Below, in pieces: positions 13,527 to 21,217 of a DNA stretch of 33,570 nucleotides (the first letter of the stretch is position 1; the number at the start of each line of letters is the position of its first letter). The stretch covers positions 1 to 33,570 of the forward strand of contig CAZZHQ010000021.1 in NCBI GenBank assembly GCA_964654015.1. Reading direction: 5' to 3'. The notes under the pieces are model-generated. The model searched no databases and had not been told where the DNA came from. It worked only from the letters and a program-made list of their open reading frames with translations. A program made the translations under genes and the position numbers. This stretch comes from JAUUZT01 sp964654015 (GTDB lineage: Bacteria > Chloroflexota > Dehalococcoidia > GIF9 > AB-539-J10).

Positions 13527-13944
13527 GTGTAAACAGCCCCGATGCGTGAATTTGTATAGTCAAAGTGTTGCCGTCCGTAGCTGTCACATCCGCAGGGGTT
13601 GAGTCCAATAGACAATAACAGAGCACATTCCCACCGACCTCATAGATAGCGGCAAATCGGGCTGTTATTGAACCCCCATTGGCTGTCCATACCGGGTTAG
13701 TGGTTTCGTCTACTGTAACTGTCGTGGTTCCTGCCAGTGTCAATGTGACGTTATTCCCACCAGTCAAGTAGCCAAAGGCTTCTGCTACTTCATTGGAAAC
13801 TCCTGCGTAGGTCGTGCTAGCTGCTCCTAAGTTAGATGTGCTGAGGAATAGAGCCATCTTAAAGGTATCGGAATCAATATCAAATGTTCCGTCTAGTAAA
13901 GATGTCCTGCCTCCGTTAGTAAAAGTCCATGCTCCCGCTCCCAT
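13519..13944 (-). CDS. Minor structural/tail protein
   Basis: A 141-residue beta-rich protein with an AAGGAGG ribosome site, 14 bp after the tape-measure gene. It has the pattern LLDGTFDIDSDTFKMALFLS, TYAGVSNEVA, VTVDETTNPVW and RFAAIYEVGGNVLCYCLLD. This order (a short N-terminal exposed region, 'f.m.L.ls', 'a.Yevg..vl.yclLd') is common to small phage structural proteins in tail regions. These are probably repeated subunits on the tail or its tip. It carries no enzyme motif. The end of the gene contains part of the promoter of the following HNH gene. Confidence 0.82.
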   Translation of the reverse strand: MGAGAWTFTNGGRTSLLDGTFDIDSDTFKMALFLSTSNLGAASTTYAGVSNEVAEAFGYLTGGNNVTLTLAGTTTVTVDETTNPVWTANGGSITARFAAIYEVGGNVLCYCLLDSTPADVTATDGNTLTIQIHASGLFTLA

Positions 13945-13958
13945 AATAGTTTACCTCC

Positions 13959-15788
13959 TTAAATATGAAGTCCTTCTCGTTGTCTGGCTATTCTAACGAT
14001 TTGCTCGGCTATTCTATCAATATCGGCTTCTTCTCTCACCACCATCTGGGCGATATGTATGGTCACTCCCCCCGATACTAAACCGCCTATCATATTCTTC
14101 AGTTTATCAAGTGGTGCTACGACCTCAGGAACTCTTGGAGCCTGCTCACCTATATGGGCAAGCATAGGTCGCATAGCAATTCCGCCCTCAGCTAAGTTAG
14201 CCAAGCGTGCCTGTCTGAATGATTCTGTCGCCGACATCCCGGGGGAAGCAGATCTTATTGACCTAGCAGCGGCTTCGTATTGTGGCAAAGTCATCCCAGC
14301 AGGAGCACCTTCACCAACCCCCCATGCTCCACCAGCAGCTGGTGTTATTCCCATCCCTTCATAGGATTTTTTAAGTCCATCAACAGCTTCAGCTTGTTCC
14401 TCTAATATTTCCGCTGTTTTTTTAGATGTCTCACCGATAGCGGCGATAGACTCCTCCATTTCAACGGCTGCCTCGGTTGTAGATTCCATTGCCTTTTCAG
14501 TTAATACTAAAGCCCTTTCAGCTCTGATAGCATCCTTCCTGAGTTCTTCAGAGTCTATCATTCCTGAGATGGCTTTATGGGCTTTCTCAATCTCATCCCC
14601 CAATACCGGTATCCAGCTAGTAAATCTTGCCAGCGCCCCCAATACCGCCTCTACGCCTTCCAGGAAAAAGATTTTAATATTTATCCAGGCTACCTTAAAA
14701 AAGTGAACCACCTTGTCCCAATTCTGCCAGAGCAAAACACCCACCGCTATCAGAGCCATGACACCGAGGATAACAGGATGAGAGGCTGTAAAGGCCAGAG
14801 CTACTTTTATGCTATGACCTAAAGTCCTAACCATACTTATCAGTTTAGGGATACTCATCATAGATAAGCCCATCATTATCGGACCGAGAGCTGTCATACC
14901 TGCCAGAATTGGCTCAAGAGGTTCGAGAAATCCACTGGCTCCCAGCGTCAATTCACTCCATTTCTGCTTAAGTTTATCCATCAGGGTATATTGCTCATTA
15001 GCTACATCTGCATATTCCTGAGTCATACCGGTGGCTCCGGCTAATTCTTCTCTATATACTGCCATCTCCTCATTGGTAATTCCAAGAACCTCGACGAGAG
15101 GTCTCTGCGAATTTGTAGCTTCAGTTGTGGCCTTCATAAATTCTCGAGTCATTACACGACCGGGAGCATATCCTTGTTTCTCCATGTGTATTAAGGCGAT
15201 GGTGAGGTCGTCCATTGTCAGTCCTGCTTCAACTAGCTGTGGAGTGGTATATCCTACCATAGTATTGAAATCATCCAAGGATAGCGTAGAATTTCTGGTA
15301 AGATAGGTCATTGTGTCAACTTTATCTGCTATTTCATCAGCAGTTAGACCGAAGGTCTTCATTGCAGGAACCATTAGCTCTGTCACTCGACTAGCGCCCA
15401 TACCGGTAGCATCGCCCAGGGTATCGAAGGCTGTAGCCACCCTCTGCAAGACTTCTGTATCCTTTACTCCAGCCCTAGCCAGAAGGTCGAAGGAAGCTGT
15501 AACTTCTTCTATGGGAAAAGTCACATTGGTTGTCGCCAGCGTTAGGTCGCGCATTTCCTTAGTGGTTACACCAAGATTGATAGCCGTCACACCCAGGGCA
15601 GCATTTATCTTCTTGGTTGATTGCACCATTGCTAGACCGGCGACACCGATAGCAGTGAAGGCTGCACCAACAATCTTGAGTCCCTGAGAGACTTTATGTG
15701 CCGTCTCCTCGGTTTTATTTAGTTGCCCCTGAACCTTGTCCTGTCCTTCAAGAGCCATCTTGCCGACTAGAGTAAATATCTCTGCCAT
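13959..15788 (-). CDS. Tail tape measure protein
   Basis: A 609-residue protein of the TP901-like tape-measure family. An N-terminal coiled-coil/membrane-like region (GLKIVGAAFTAIGVAGLAM) is followed by the conserved core VTTKEMRDLTLATTNVTFPI, LLARAGVKDTEVLQRVATAF and LSLDDFNTMVGYTTPQLVEA. Hydrophobic helices follow around residues 340-395 (HPVILGVMALIAVGVLLWQN), then a Glu-rich coiled coil (about 440-490) and a Gly-rich tail. By the usual rule of about 0.15 nm per residue it would set a tail near 90 nm. Its ATG overlaps the frameshifted chaperone stop by one base (TAATG), as in many siphoviruses. Confidence 0.95.
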   Translation of the reverse strand: MAEIFTLVGKMALEGQDKVQGQLNKTEETAHKVSQGLKIVGAAFTAIGVAGLAMVQSTKKINAALGVTAINLGVTTKEMRDLTLATTNVTFPIEEVTASFDLLARAGVKDTEVLQRVATAFDTLGDATGMGASRVTELMVPAMKTFGLTADEIADKVDTMTYLTRNSTLSLDDFNTMVGYTTPQLVEAGLTMDDLTIALIHMEKQGYAPGRVMTREFMKATTEATNSQRPLVEVLGITNEEMAVYREELAGATGMTQEYADVANEQYTLMDKLKQKWSELTLGASGFLEPLEPILAGMTALGPIMMGLSMMSIPKLISMVRTLGHSIKVALAFTASHPVILGVMALIAVGVLLWQNWDKVVHFFKVAWINIKIFFLEGVEAVLGALARFTSWIPVLGDEIEKAHKAISGMIDSEELRKDAIRAERALVLTEKAMESTTEAAVEMEESIAAIGETSKKTAEILEEQAEAVDGLKKSYEGMGITPAAGGAWGVGEGAPAGMTLPQYEAAARSIRSASPGMSATESFRQARLANLAEGGIAMRPMLAHIGEQAPRVPEVVAPLDKLKNMIGGLVSGGVTIHIAQMVVREEADIDRIAEQIVRIARQREGLHI

Positions 15789-16455
15789 TATTCCTTGACC
15801 CTCTTAACCTTCTTAACTTTGATGCCCATTCTCCTCAGTTTCTCAGTATCATCTAATGAGCCCTGTGGTTTAGCAGCTCGAGGTGGCTCACTTGATAAGC
15901 CCAAGTCACATAGATACTGCCCCAGTGTCTTCTGTCCGGCAGCGCCCATCTGCCAGCCTACAAAGGCAGCCAGAATGAGTCTCTCCTTCTCTCCCTCTTG
16001 TTTTGCCTTGAGTGATAATTTCACCAACTGGTGAAAGCGGGAATATAAGAGGTTACCTACAACTTTATCAGTCCAACCATACCTAGATTGAATCAAATCG
16101 AAGAGCCCGGTTATCCCGGGCTCTTCGATAGCAGCTGCGAGACTCGTGCGAAAAAATCCCTCATATCCTCTTGCTTAATGAGAGCATCGATGATGTCTAT
16201 CACTGTCGTGGCTGGCATAGACCCGAATTCCTCTTTGGGCTTATCAATTAGACTAGCCAGCCACGTTTTTAGGTCTTCCTCAGTTTCAACAAAGACACTC
16301 TGGAAGAGCACCATACCTAACTCAGTGGGGTCTGGTTTCTCTTTTGCCGAAAGTGCTTTGGCAAGTTCCGCTCTTGCCCCCTTGGTTACCTTGCTCAGCA
16401 TACGGGTCACAGTGAAGACGTCATCAACGGTCAAAGGTCTGATTTCAATTTCCAT
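15788..16455 (-). CDS. Tail assembly chaperone fusion (gpGT-like), made by -1 frameshift
   Basis: The gpG frame (16455-16111) reaches the heptamer T-TTT-TTC at 16156-16150 (residues 100-102). A -1 slip there continues without a stop through CGC ACG AGT to GITGLFDLIQSRYGWTD and on to the TAA at 15788-15790. This gives a fusion of about 222 residues. The second part, from LFDLIQSRYGWT, is a recognisable T-domain of tail chaperones, which bind the tape measure while the G part recruits tube protein. Without frameshifting, the T part lacks a good start (only TTG at 16096, no ribosome site). A 14-bp hairpin follows the slip site by 20 nt. Confidence 0.88.
16097..16129 (-). promoter_or_regulatory. 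Perfect 14-bp hairpin over the gpG stop codon, frameshift stimulator candidate
   Basis: Bases 16097-16110 pair exactly with 16116-16129 around a 5-nt loop. The loop holds the gpG stop codon. No U-run follows on either strand, so it is not a normal terminator. It begins 20 nt after the slippery heptamer, somewhat further than the usual 5-9 nt. Confidence 0.6.
16111..16455 (-). CDS. Tail assembly chaperone (gpG-like, unshifted product)
   Basis: A 114-residue, mainly helical acidic protein. It starts MEIEIRPLTVDDVFTVTRML, the typical opening of phage tail chaperones, and contains PTELGMVLFQSVFVETEEDL. It lies between the tail-tube and tape-measure genes, the standard place. The stop codon TAA (16111-16113) is in the loop of a perfect 14-bp hairpin. 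It is the major product; a minority of ribosomes should shift at 16150-16156 to make the longer protein. Confidence 0.9.
   Translation of the reverse strand: MEIEIRPLTVDDVFTVTRMLSKVTKGARAELAKALSAKEKPDPTELGMVLFQSVFVETEEDLKTWLASLIDKPKEEFGSMPATTVIDIIDALIKQEDMRDFFARVSQLLSKSPG
16150..16156 (-). promoter_or_regulatory. -1 ribosomal frameshift slippery heptamer T-TTT-TTC
   Basis: The heptamer is in the correct phase for a -1 slip (last base of GAT, then TTT, TTC). The -1 frame downstream is open for 120 codons and codes for the conserved chaperone T-domain. Confidence 0.87.
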
Positions 16456-16494
16456 GGTTTACTTTCCTCCCTCTATTCTTATCTCTCAGTGGAA

Positions 16495-17577
16495 TTAGGC
16501 GCCGGCATCAACAACTTGGACAGCATCCTCATCCGCTGAGGGTTTTAGTGCCTGGAAGGTTACGGGAACAACCTGTTTCCCATCAAGGGTGTAGCTGGTG
16601 CTAACTGCCCCGACTGCAACTGCCTTTGGTATCATGATAGAACGAGTGAATCCAGCCGGGTTTAGACCGGTGATAAGCAGACTGACTGTCTTGGCAACTC
16701 CACCTCCAAGCCGAATGATACTGCCTGATAACACACTACCTGACATGGCTTTATCCATATTGAAGAGAGAAGCCTCGGCCATGTTACAGGTAACTTTATA
16801 GCCCTCCTTATTTAGCTTCCAGCCGATAGGAAAGGTCTCCTCCTCGACTTCGACATCAGTGCCCTCGGCACTGTATTCAACAATAACTCCATCCTCAGTG
16901 TAGCCTACCTCGGTATAGGGGCTGCTCAAGGACATGCCGGGCACCGTGCCTCCCGGCTCCACGGTGTAAACAGTTCCATCTACTTCCAGAGAATCAACAT
17001 ACGCCGTCCTCTCTGGAGTGGGTTCCCATAGTTCGAGACGAACTCGTCTAAGCTGCCAGTCTCCAACCACAGGGGCTGCAGCCTGACCAAGTGGACCAGT
17101 TACTCCCTCAGCGATGGTATCATCAAGGTCCCAATCAAAGAACGGTTCGTTAGTCTCACTGCGTCCACCATACCCGATTTTATCAGTGAGAGCCAGCGAC
17201 TTCTGTGCCCAGCCTGCGGTCGGTCCATCACCCAGTGTATTCTGATGAGGCACCACAGTCAGCTCCATCCATCCTTCGGAGTTGGGGTCTTTGAACAATA
17301 ACTCGAACTGGACGAAGTTACCTGTGACCGCACTGTAGTAATACCAGAAACCATAGTCGGTGGGGTCAGCCACGAAAGCATCGACATCAATTGCGGAATC
17401 AGGAAATAGAGCCTGCAGATGTGTCGAGCCGGCATTACCAGAACCCCCCTTATGGAGCTTAGCGGAATAAGAACCGGCATACGCCTGTTCCCTGGACCAC
17501 TCTGCTAAGGCATCATTTGGCTGACGAATGGATAGAGTTGCCAGCCCCACTAAAACATTGTCTACTTCTTTACCCAT
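16495..17577 (-). CDS. Major tail (tube) protein with inserted carbohydrate-binding-like domain
   Basis: A 360-residue protein. Residues 1-17 (VDNVLVGLATLSI) and about 213-360 (VGYTEDGVIVEYSAEGTDVE, then KVTCNMAEASLFNMDKAMSG) make up a typical siphovirus tube protein. Residues about 18-208 are an insertion with a jelly-roll signature (SREQAYAGSYSAKLHKGG, then RRVRLELWEP and TAYVDSLEVDG) like CBM4/9-type sugar-binding modules. Tube proteins usually have around 150-200 residues, so the insertion doubles the size and would project along the whole tail. It has a GGAGG ribosome site, lies after the tail terminator and before the chaperones. The domain assignment is from sequence pattern only. Confidence 0.87.
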   Translation of the reverse strand: MGKEVDNVLVGLATLSIRQPNDALAEWSREQAYAGSYSAKLHKGGSGNAGSTHLQALFPDSAIDVDAFVADPTDYGFWYYYSAVTGNFVQFELLFKDPNSEGWMELTVVPHQNTLGDGPTAGWAQKSLALTDKIGYGGRSETNEPFFDWDLDDTIAEGVTGPLGQAAAPVVGDWQLRRVRLELWEPTPERTAYVDSLEVDGTVYTVEPGGTVPGMSLSSPYTEVGYTEDGVIVEYSAEGTDVEVEEETFPIGWKLNKEGYKVTCNMAEASLFNMDKAMSGSVLSGSIIRLGGGVAKTVSLLITGLNPAGFTRSIMIPKAVAVGAVSTSYTLDGKQVVPVTFQALKPSADEDAVQVVDAGA

Positions 17578-17670
17578 GATTATTTACCTCCTGGATGATT
17601 ATTTCGCGCTCTTACCAGAACGCACAGAATTGATTTTTATGGCCTTAAACCCTACTTTTCATAGCTTCTC

Positions 17671-18114
17671 TTACCTCCCCTCGATTGAGGTCGCTTCAGA
17701 ATCACGCCTGAATATCCAATCCCACATGGTGGCATAATGCCAGATACCCTGCTCTGGCTCTGGCACACCCCCACTGAAGAGAAATCCTATATGAACACTA
17801 CCCACATCACTTGTGCTGAATACCAGCTCATCAAGTAACTGAATGAGTCTCTCCCTGATGGATAATAGTTCATCTGCATTAGGACTATCACTCCAGATAT
17901 CAAGATAATGAGTGGCTTTCTGAATAACAAAAGTTCCAGGCTCTTTTCTAATATCAAGCCGCTGGACTAAATAGGGGAATTCAGCATCCGGCTCTGCAAA
18001 GTCAAGATAGAGCCTTACTGTGCCACCCATAAGCGTCTTAAAGGTTGCATCAGTTGTCAGCCTATCATAGATGTATGTTATCAAACTCTTACTTGTGTCT
18101 ACAGTCATAGCCAT
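17671..18114 (-). CDS. Tail terminator / tail completion protein
   Basis: A 147-residue protein. An N-terminal helix (KSLITYIYDRLTTDATFKTL), a central FPYLVQRLDIRKEPGTF segment with HYLDIWSD, then a helix LLSIRERLIQLLDEL and a final WHYATMWDWIFRR give the order found in phage tail-terminator proteins (gpU/DUF3168-like). These cap the tail tube and join it to the head. It overlaps the gp10-like gene by 10 bp and precedes the tube gene, the conserved order in HK97-type phages. Confidence 0.82.
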   Translation of the reverse strand: MAMTVDTSKSLITYIYDRLTTDATFKTLMGGTVRLYLDFAEPDAEFPYLVQRLDIRKEPGTFVIQKATHYLDIWSDSPNADELLSIRERLIQLLDELVFSTSDVGSVHIGFLFSGGVPEPEQGIWHYATMWDWIFRRDSEATSIEGR

Positions 18115-18518
18115 TTCCTGCTTAAAATTTGCTTCACCTTCGGCAGCGCATTATCGAAACTTCTTCTCAGCCAGGGCCGGGGAGCCATTTTGCGTGTGCC
18201 GAACTCTAGCATTGGGCCATACTTCTGGTCAGTCCCTACTATCCCAACAATATCTCTGCCCTCGCTTCCAACTGAAATTTTAATAGACTTGAAAAGGTCT
18301 GATGTAGCTATTGCCGGAGGTTGCCCTGGAGCAGAAGCGGTATATGTCCTTTTCGTCCCGGGAACGTAATAAGTTCTACCCGACCGGCTGCCTGATAGCG
18401 TCTCCAGTGTTACGTTACGCACCTCATTGACAGCCTCTAGCATCCGTTTTGAGGCAGTATCCTCAATGGACTTGACTACCTCTTTCGTATGGAATATTAG
18501 CTTGACTTTGGCTCCCAT
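18105..18518 (-). CDS. HK97 gp10-like head-tail completion protein
   Basis: A 137-residue protein with the features of the HK97 gp10 family. These are an N-terminal amphipathic helix (VVKSIEDTASKRMLEAVNEV), a basic loop with a tyrosine-rich motif (SGRTYYVPGTKRTYTASAPG, QPPAI), then a YGPMLEFGTRKMAPRPWLRRSF signature near the C-terminus. Members join head and tail during assembly. It starts in a TAATG overlap with the preceding cysteine-rich gene and overlaps the tail terminator gene by 10 bp. Confidence 0.92.
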   Translation of the reverse strand: MGAKVKLIFHTKEVVKSIEDTASKRMLEAVNEVRNVTLETLSGSRSGRTYYVPGTKRTYTASAPGQPPAIATSDLFKSIKISVGSEGRDIVGIVGTDQKYGPMLEFGTRKMAPRPWLRRSFDNALPKVKQILSRKWL

Positions 18519-18742
18519 TAGATTTCCTCAATCATAACCTGTCCGCTAAATTTATTGTGGCGTTTATACTTTGGGCAAACTATCCAAGGCTGATAAACTA
18601 AGGTGTTTCCATCCAAAGAATAAAGAGGGCAATGGTATTCACCATCAATCACTTCTACATGTTGGCAAGTAGCACAACAATCGGCAAAGGATAATTCAGG
18701 TTTAAGTTCCACCCTTTCTAGTAAAATGCTATTAGCGTCCAT
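18518..18742 (-). CDS. Small cysteine-rich (zinc-ribbon-like) protein in the connector region
   Basis: A 74-residue protein with AAGGAGG before its ATG. Cysteines are arranged as CCATCQHVEV, then YHCPLY, then VCPKYKRH, a spacing that could bind one zinc. It sits between the head-closure and gp10-like genes. Small metal-binding proteins in this position occur in other phages but have no firm role. Alternative: a regulator. Nothing indicates a structural beta fold. It shares a TAATG junction with the following gene. Confidence 0.8.
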   Translation of the reverse strand: MDANSILLERVELKPELSFADCCATCQHVEVIDGEYHCPLYSLDGNTLVYQPWIVCPKYKRHNKFSGQVMIEEI

Positions 18743-18758
18743 TTTTATTCCTCCTTCT

Positions 18759-19070
18759 TTACACTTCTTTGCAAATGACCGTTGTGGAATTATCTATCTC
18801 CTGGGTCGGCTCAACAGGTTCATAGGTCTTGCTACCATGCAGGATGCGGTTATTGCCCAGGCTCAGGCTAATGCTTTCCCTGAATATCACCTTGTGAGTG
18901 ACAAAGCTCTGCATCTGCATATAGACTGCTCTAGCCCTGGCATCCAGGGGAATCACCCGGGCATGTCTGGTTTCCACCGGAGTCCAGATTATAGTCTCAC
19001 CGGTTGCCGTCCTGGTGGCCACCCGGAGCTGTATCGTCACTCGGTCTTTTAATATATTCGCCAGGCTCAT
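18759..19070 (-). CDS. Head-closure protein (SPP1 gp16-like head-tail joining)
   Basis: A 103-residue beta-barrel-like protein. It follows the 'L.dRVtiq......d..G......w.......wA.v.pl.g.E' pattern of phage head-tail joining proteins: ILKDRVTIQLRVATRTATGE, then ETRHARVIPLDARA, and a final VTHKVIFRESISLSLGNNRI with YEPVEPTQE. Such proteins close the connector after packaging. The ATG overlaps the connector gene stop by 4 nt (ATGA). Confidence 0.87.
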   Translation of the reverse strand: MSLANILKDRVTIQLRVATRTATGETIIWTPVETRHARVIPLDARARAVYMQMQSFVTHKVIFRESISLSLGNNRILHGSKTYEPVEPTQEIDNSTTVICKEV

Positions 19071-20062
19071 AATAAATTCACCCTAAGGGCTTCAAGATAT
19101 TGCTTTGCCCCTGATTTTTCTACGTAAAGGGGTAGCTCGTAAGTAGTCGTACCTACCCCAGTAATGCTTTCACTGTGAACCATGTCAATCCTGTTCTCAT
19201 AAAGATATGCTACCATTAGCAGGACGGCGGCCACAGCATCGGGTACCAGCGCCTGGGTAGCAGCTCTGCCGACGCCGTAGCCGGCAGTATAGACGACCTC
19301 ATAGATATAGTCCTGTGTCCAAAGGAGCTCACGGTATAGCCTGCCAATGTGCAGCCTTTCAGTATAATCGGCGACCACTGCTATATTATAATTGGCAGTG
19401 ATTATGGTTCCGTCAGCAGGAGCTGCGACAAAAGTTATTATTGCTCCAGCGATGGTATAGTCGGTTGTTATGACCTGAAGCACCCCGTCCACATACAATA
19501 TCACACTGCCTGTTATTGGGGTGTTATCGAGCGTGAATTCCACGATTATGCCGTCCCCAGTTCCAACCTGCTCATAGTAATGCCTTCTAACCGAAGTGAT
19601 AGTCACCACTGGCTGCCGGTAAAGTCTCAAGATTGTGGTGCCATCCCCGGAGTGCTGCTCGGTTATTGACCCCTGAACAAATGCTCGGCCAGTATAATCT
19701 TCGGCCTTCTTGGTGGCTGCCTCGATGAGCCTCTCCAGCTCTTCATCATCATAGCTCTCAAAGGTATTGGCGCCGGCAGCATAATCGTAGCTGGCAGTTA
19801 TGCCCTGATTAAGCGGGGGAGCCACAACAAAGGTTATAGTAGCCACACTGATAGAGAAATTGGTTGTCTCTACCTGTAAAACATCATTGACCTTAAGTAT
19901 CAGACTTCCCTCAATAGGAGAGTGGTCAAGGTCAAAGGTTACATCAGCCCCATCTCCAACACCAAGAAATTCAGCATCAACATGGAGACTAGAAGCTGCA
20001 TCAATTCTAAGATAATTCTTTGCTTGAATTAAGGTTACTAAAGCTGTGCTTGAAAGTGCCAT
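19067..20062 (-). CDS. Head-tail connector (gp6-like adaptor) with two inserted beta domains
   Basis: A 331-residue protein. The gp6/Gp15-type helical adaptor is split. It opens with LIQAKNYLRID and continues at about residue 105 with YDDEELERLIEAATKKAEDY, and later with AVAAVLLMVAYLYENRIDM and the C-terminal LEALRVNLL. Between these are two related 60-residue beta domains, at about 33-95 and 166-228, each with the pattern D-H/N-x-P-I-x-G-S-L/V-I-L, V-N/D-D/G-V-L-Q-V and I-T-F-V-x-A-P. The usual family length is about 100-200, so the extra domains explain the size. A third relative is inserted in the tail-hub protein (residues about 586-658). Confidence 0.87.
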   Translation of the reverse strand: MALSSTALVTLIQAKNYLRIDAASSLHVDAEFLGVGDGADVTFDLDHSPIEGSLILKVNDVLQVETTNFSISVATITFVVAPPLNQGITASYDYAAGANTFESYDDEELERLIEAATKKAEDYTGRAFVQGSITEQHSGDGTTILRLYRQPVVTITSVRRHYYEQVGTGDGIIVEFTLDNTPITGSVILYVDGVLQVITTDYTIAGAIITFVAAPADGTIITANYNIAVVADYTERLHIGRLYRELLWTQDYIYEVVYTAGYGVGRAATQALVPDAVAAVLLMVAYLYENRIDMVHSESITGVGTTTYELPLYVEKSGAKQYLEALRVNLL

Positions 20063-20072
20063 AATTTACTCC

Positions 20073-20528
20073 TTAATCACAATGATGCCGAAAGTTAATT
20101 GTGCAGGTATCAGCTATAGCCGTATCAGTTTTCATTCGGTAGTAAATAAGCTCTCCTGCTGGAAATGGAGGTGCCCAGAATCTATCTTGAACATGGGCTG
20201 CTTGGAACTTACCCACCCCAGCAAACCGCCCTGAAGTTATTAGAGTTTTGGCAGCCCCCCATGATATTTCATACATATATAGGGCAGTATCATCGCTAAC
20301 AGTTTCAATTACTAGGGATGTTATATGCCCGTGACAAGTGGCGAAGGAAGCCGAGAGTTTAGTAGCCCCGCTGTCTTGAATCTCAGTCCACGCACTCCAT
20401 GTATTAGCGTTGGCATGAGCTGTAAAAGTGCAGGTTAAGTTCGTATCCGAGGGGAATATAGAAGTTACATGCTGAGTAGCATCATCAATCTCTCTTAATC
20501 TTCCCGTTTCATCTATCATTAGAGCCAA
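20073..20528 (-). CDS. Beta-rich virion accessory protein
   Basis: A 151-residue protein. It starts MALMIDETGRLREIDDATQH and continues with a jelly-roll-like pattern: ANANTWSAWTEIQDSGATKL, HITSLVIETVSDDTALYMYE, then RFAGVGKFQAAHVQDRFWAP and a final NFRHHCD. It is probably a capsid decoration or head-fibre component, judged by its place between a LamG-like protein and the connector and the absence of catalytic motifs. It overlaps the preceding gene by 10 bp. I do not recognise a named family. Confidence 0.78.
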   Translation of the reverse strand: MALMIDETGRLREIDDATQHVTSIFPSDTNLTCTFTAHANANTWSAWTEIQDSGATKLSASFATCHGHITSLVIETVSDDTALYMYEISWGAAKTLITSGRFAGVGKFQAAHVQDRFWAPPFPAGELIYYRMKTDTAIADTCTINFRHHCD

Positions 20529-21217
20529 CCCTTTATTAGTTCATAAGCCGTCTTGTGCTGAGATGCAGTTAAAGCAGCCCCGATTACACGGGGTCGGTAA
20601 AGTATACTCTTGAAGAAATTGGCGTTCTTAGAGTATCTAACCCCTATCACCATGTCTTGGTCAGTGGCTTCTGGGTCAATCATTAAATCACCGATTGTAG
20701 TAACTGGTTCACCATTCCTGTAGAACTGAATGGCTGCTCCACTCCTTGACACACCGAATACCCAAGTCGTGGCTGGAGTCCAGCCTGTAGAATATTGCGC
20801 TGTTCTTAACGCTGCTCCACCAGCGTGATGATGTCTCAGCGACAGATAATTTGTTACACCAGGTGCACCCTGAGTCAGATATAGCTCCCACCCTCCAACA
20901 CTCAGCTCATATCTTGCAATTACTATCTGGGATGTGTCGTCCACTATCCAATTAAGCACTCCTAGAATGGTGTAATCCCCAGACGTAAAGCCGAGGTCTA
21001 CACAATTAGCGTTTGCACACACTCCATATTGCGTCTCACCATCAAGGTTGAGCGTCATCAATCCACTAACTTGAGCCGTCCATGTAGGGTCTCCAACCAG
21101 AGTTACCAGATGATGAGGTTTGGCAACATCATGGAGGATTGTCCCTATACCCTCCGTCATTGGAAGGTCAAGTAATATCGATGCATTTATAGAAACGTCG
21201 TCATAATGTATACTCAT
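20519..21217 (-). CDS. LamG/concanavalin-like protein, probable capsid decoration or fibre
   Basis: A 232-residue protein with a single LamG-type fold: LDLPMTEGIGTILHDVA, GLMTLNLDGETQYGVC, DYTILGVLNWIVDDTSQIVI, WELYLTQGAPG, WVFGVSRSGAAIQFYRNGEP and a final LYRPRVIGAALTASQ. This is the usual run of strands with the 'y.nG' turn. LamG domains bind sugars or proteins and are common on phage surfaces. Its start overlaps the preceding stop by 4 nt (ATGA). It belongs to the accessory block between capsid and connector, where surface decoration genes are found. Confidence 0.87.
   Translation of the reverse strand: MSIHYDDVSINASILLDLPMTEGIGTILHDVAKPHHLVTLVGDPTWTAQVSGLMTLNLDGETQYGVCANANCVDLGFTSGDYTILGVLNWIVDDTSQIVIARYELSVGGWELYLTQGAPGVTNYLSLRHHHAGGAALRTAQYSTGWTPATTWVFGVSRSGAAIQFYRNGEPVTTIGDLMIDPEATDQDMVIGVRYSKNANFFKSILYRPRVIGAALTASQHKTAYELIKGWL

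Noticed and set aside
15788..16096. Stand-alone gene from the TTG at 16096
   Set aside because: There is no ribosome site, and the upstream -1 frame from the slip site codes for the conserved start of the same domain, so it is better read as the frameshifted part of the chaperone.
16097..16129. Perfect hairpin considered as a rho-independent terminator
   Set aside because: No T-run follows, and termination here would separate the chaperone from the tape measure in a single operon.
18726..19052. Plus-strand ORF opposite the head-closure gene
   Set aside because: It is a shadow of a recognised minus-strand gene with family motifs.
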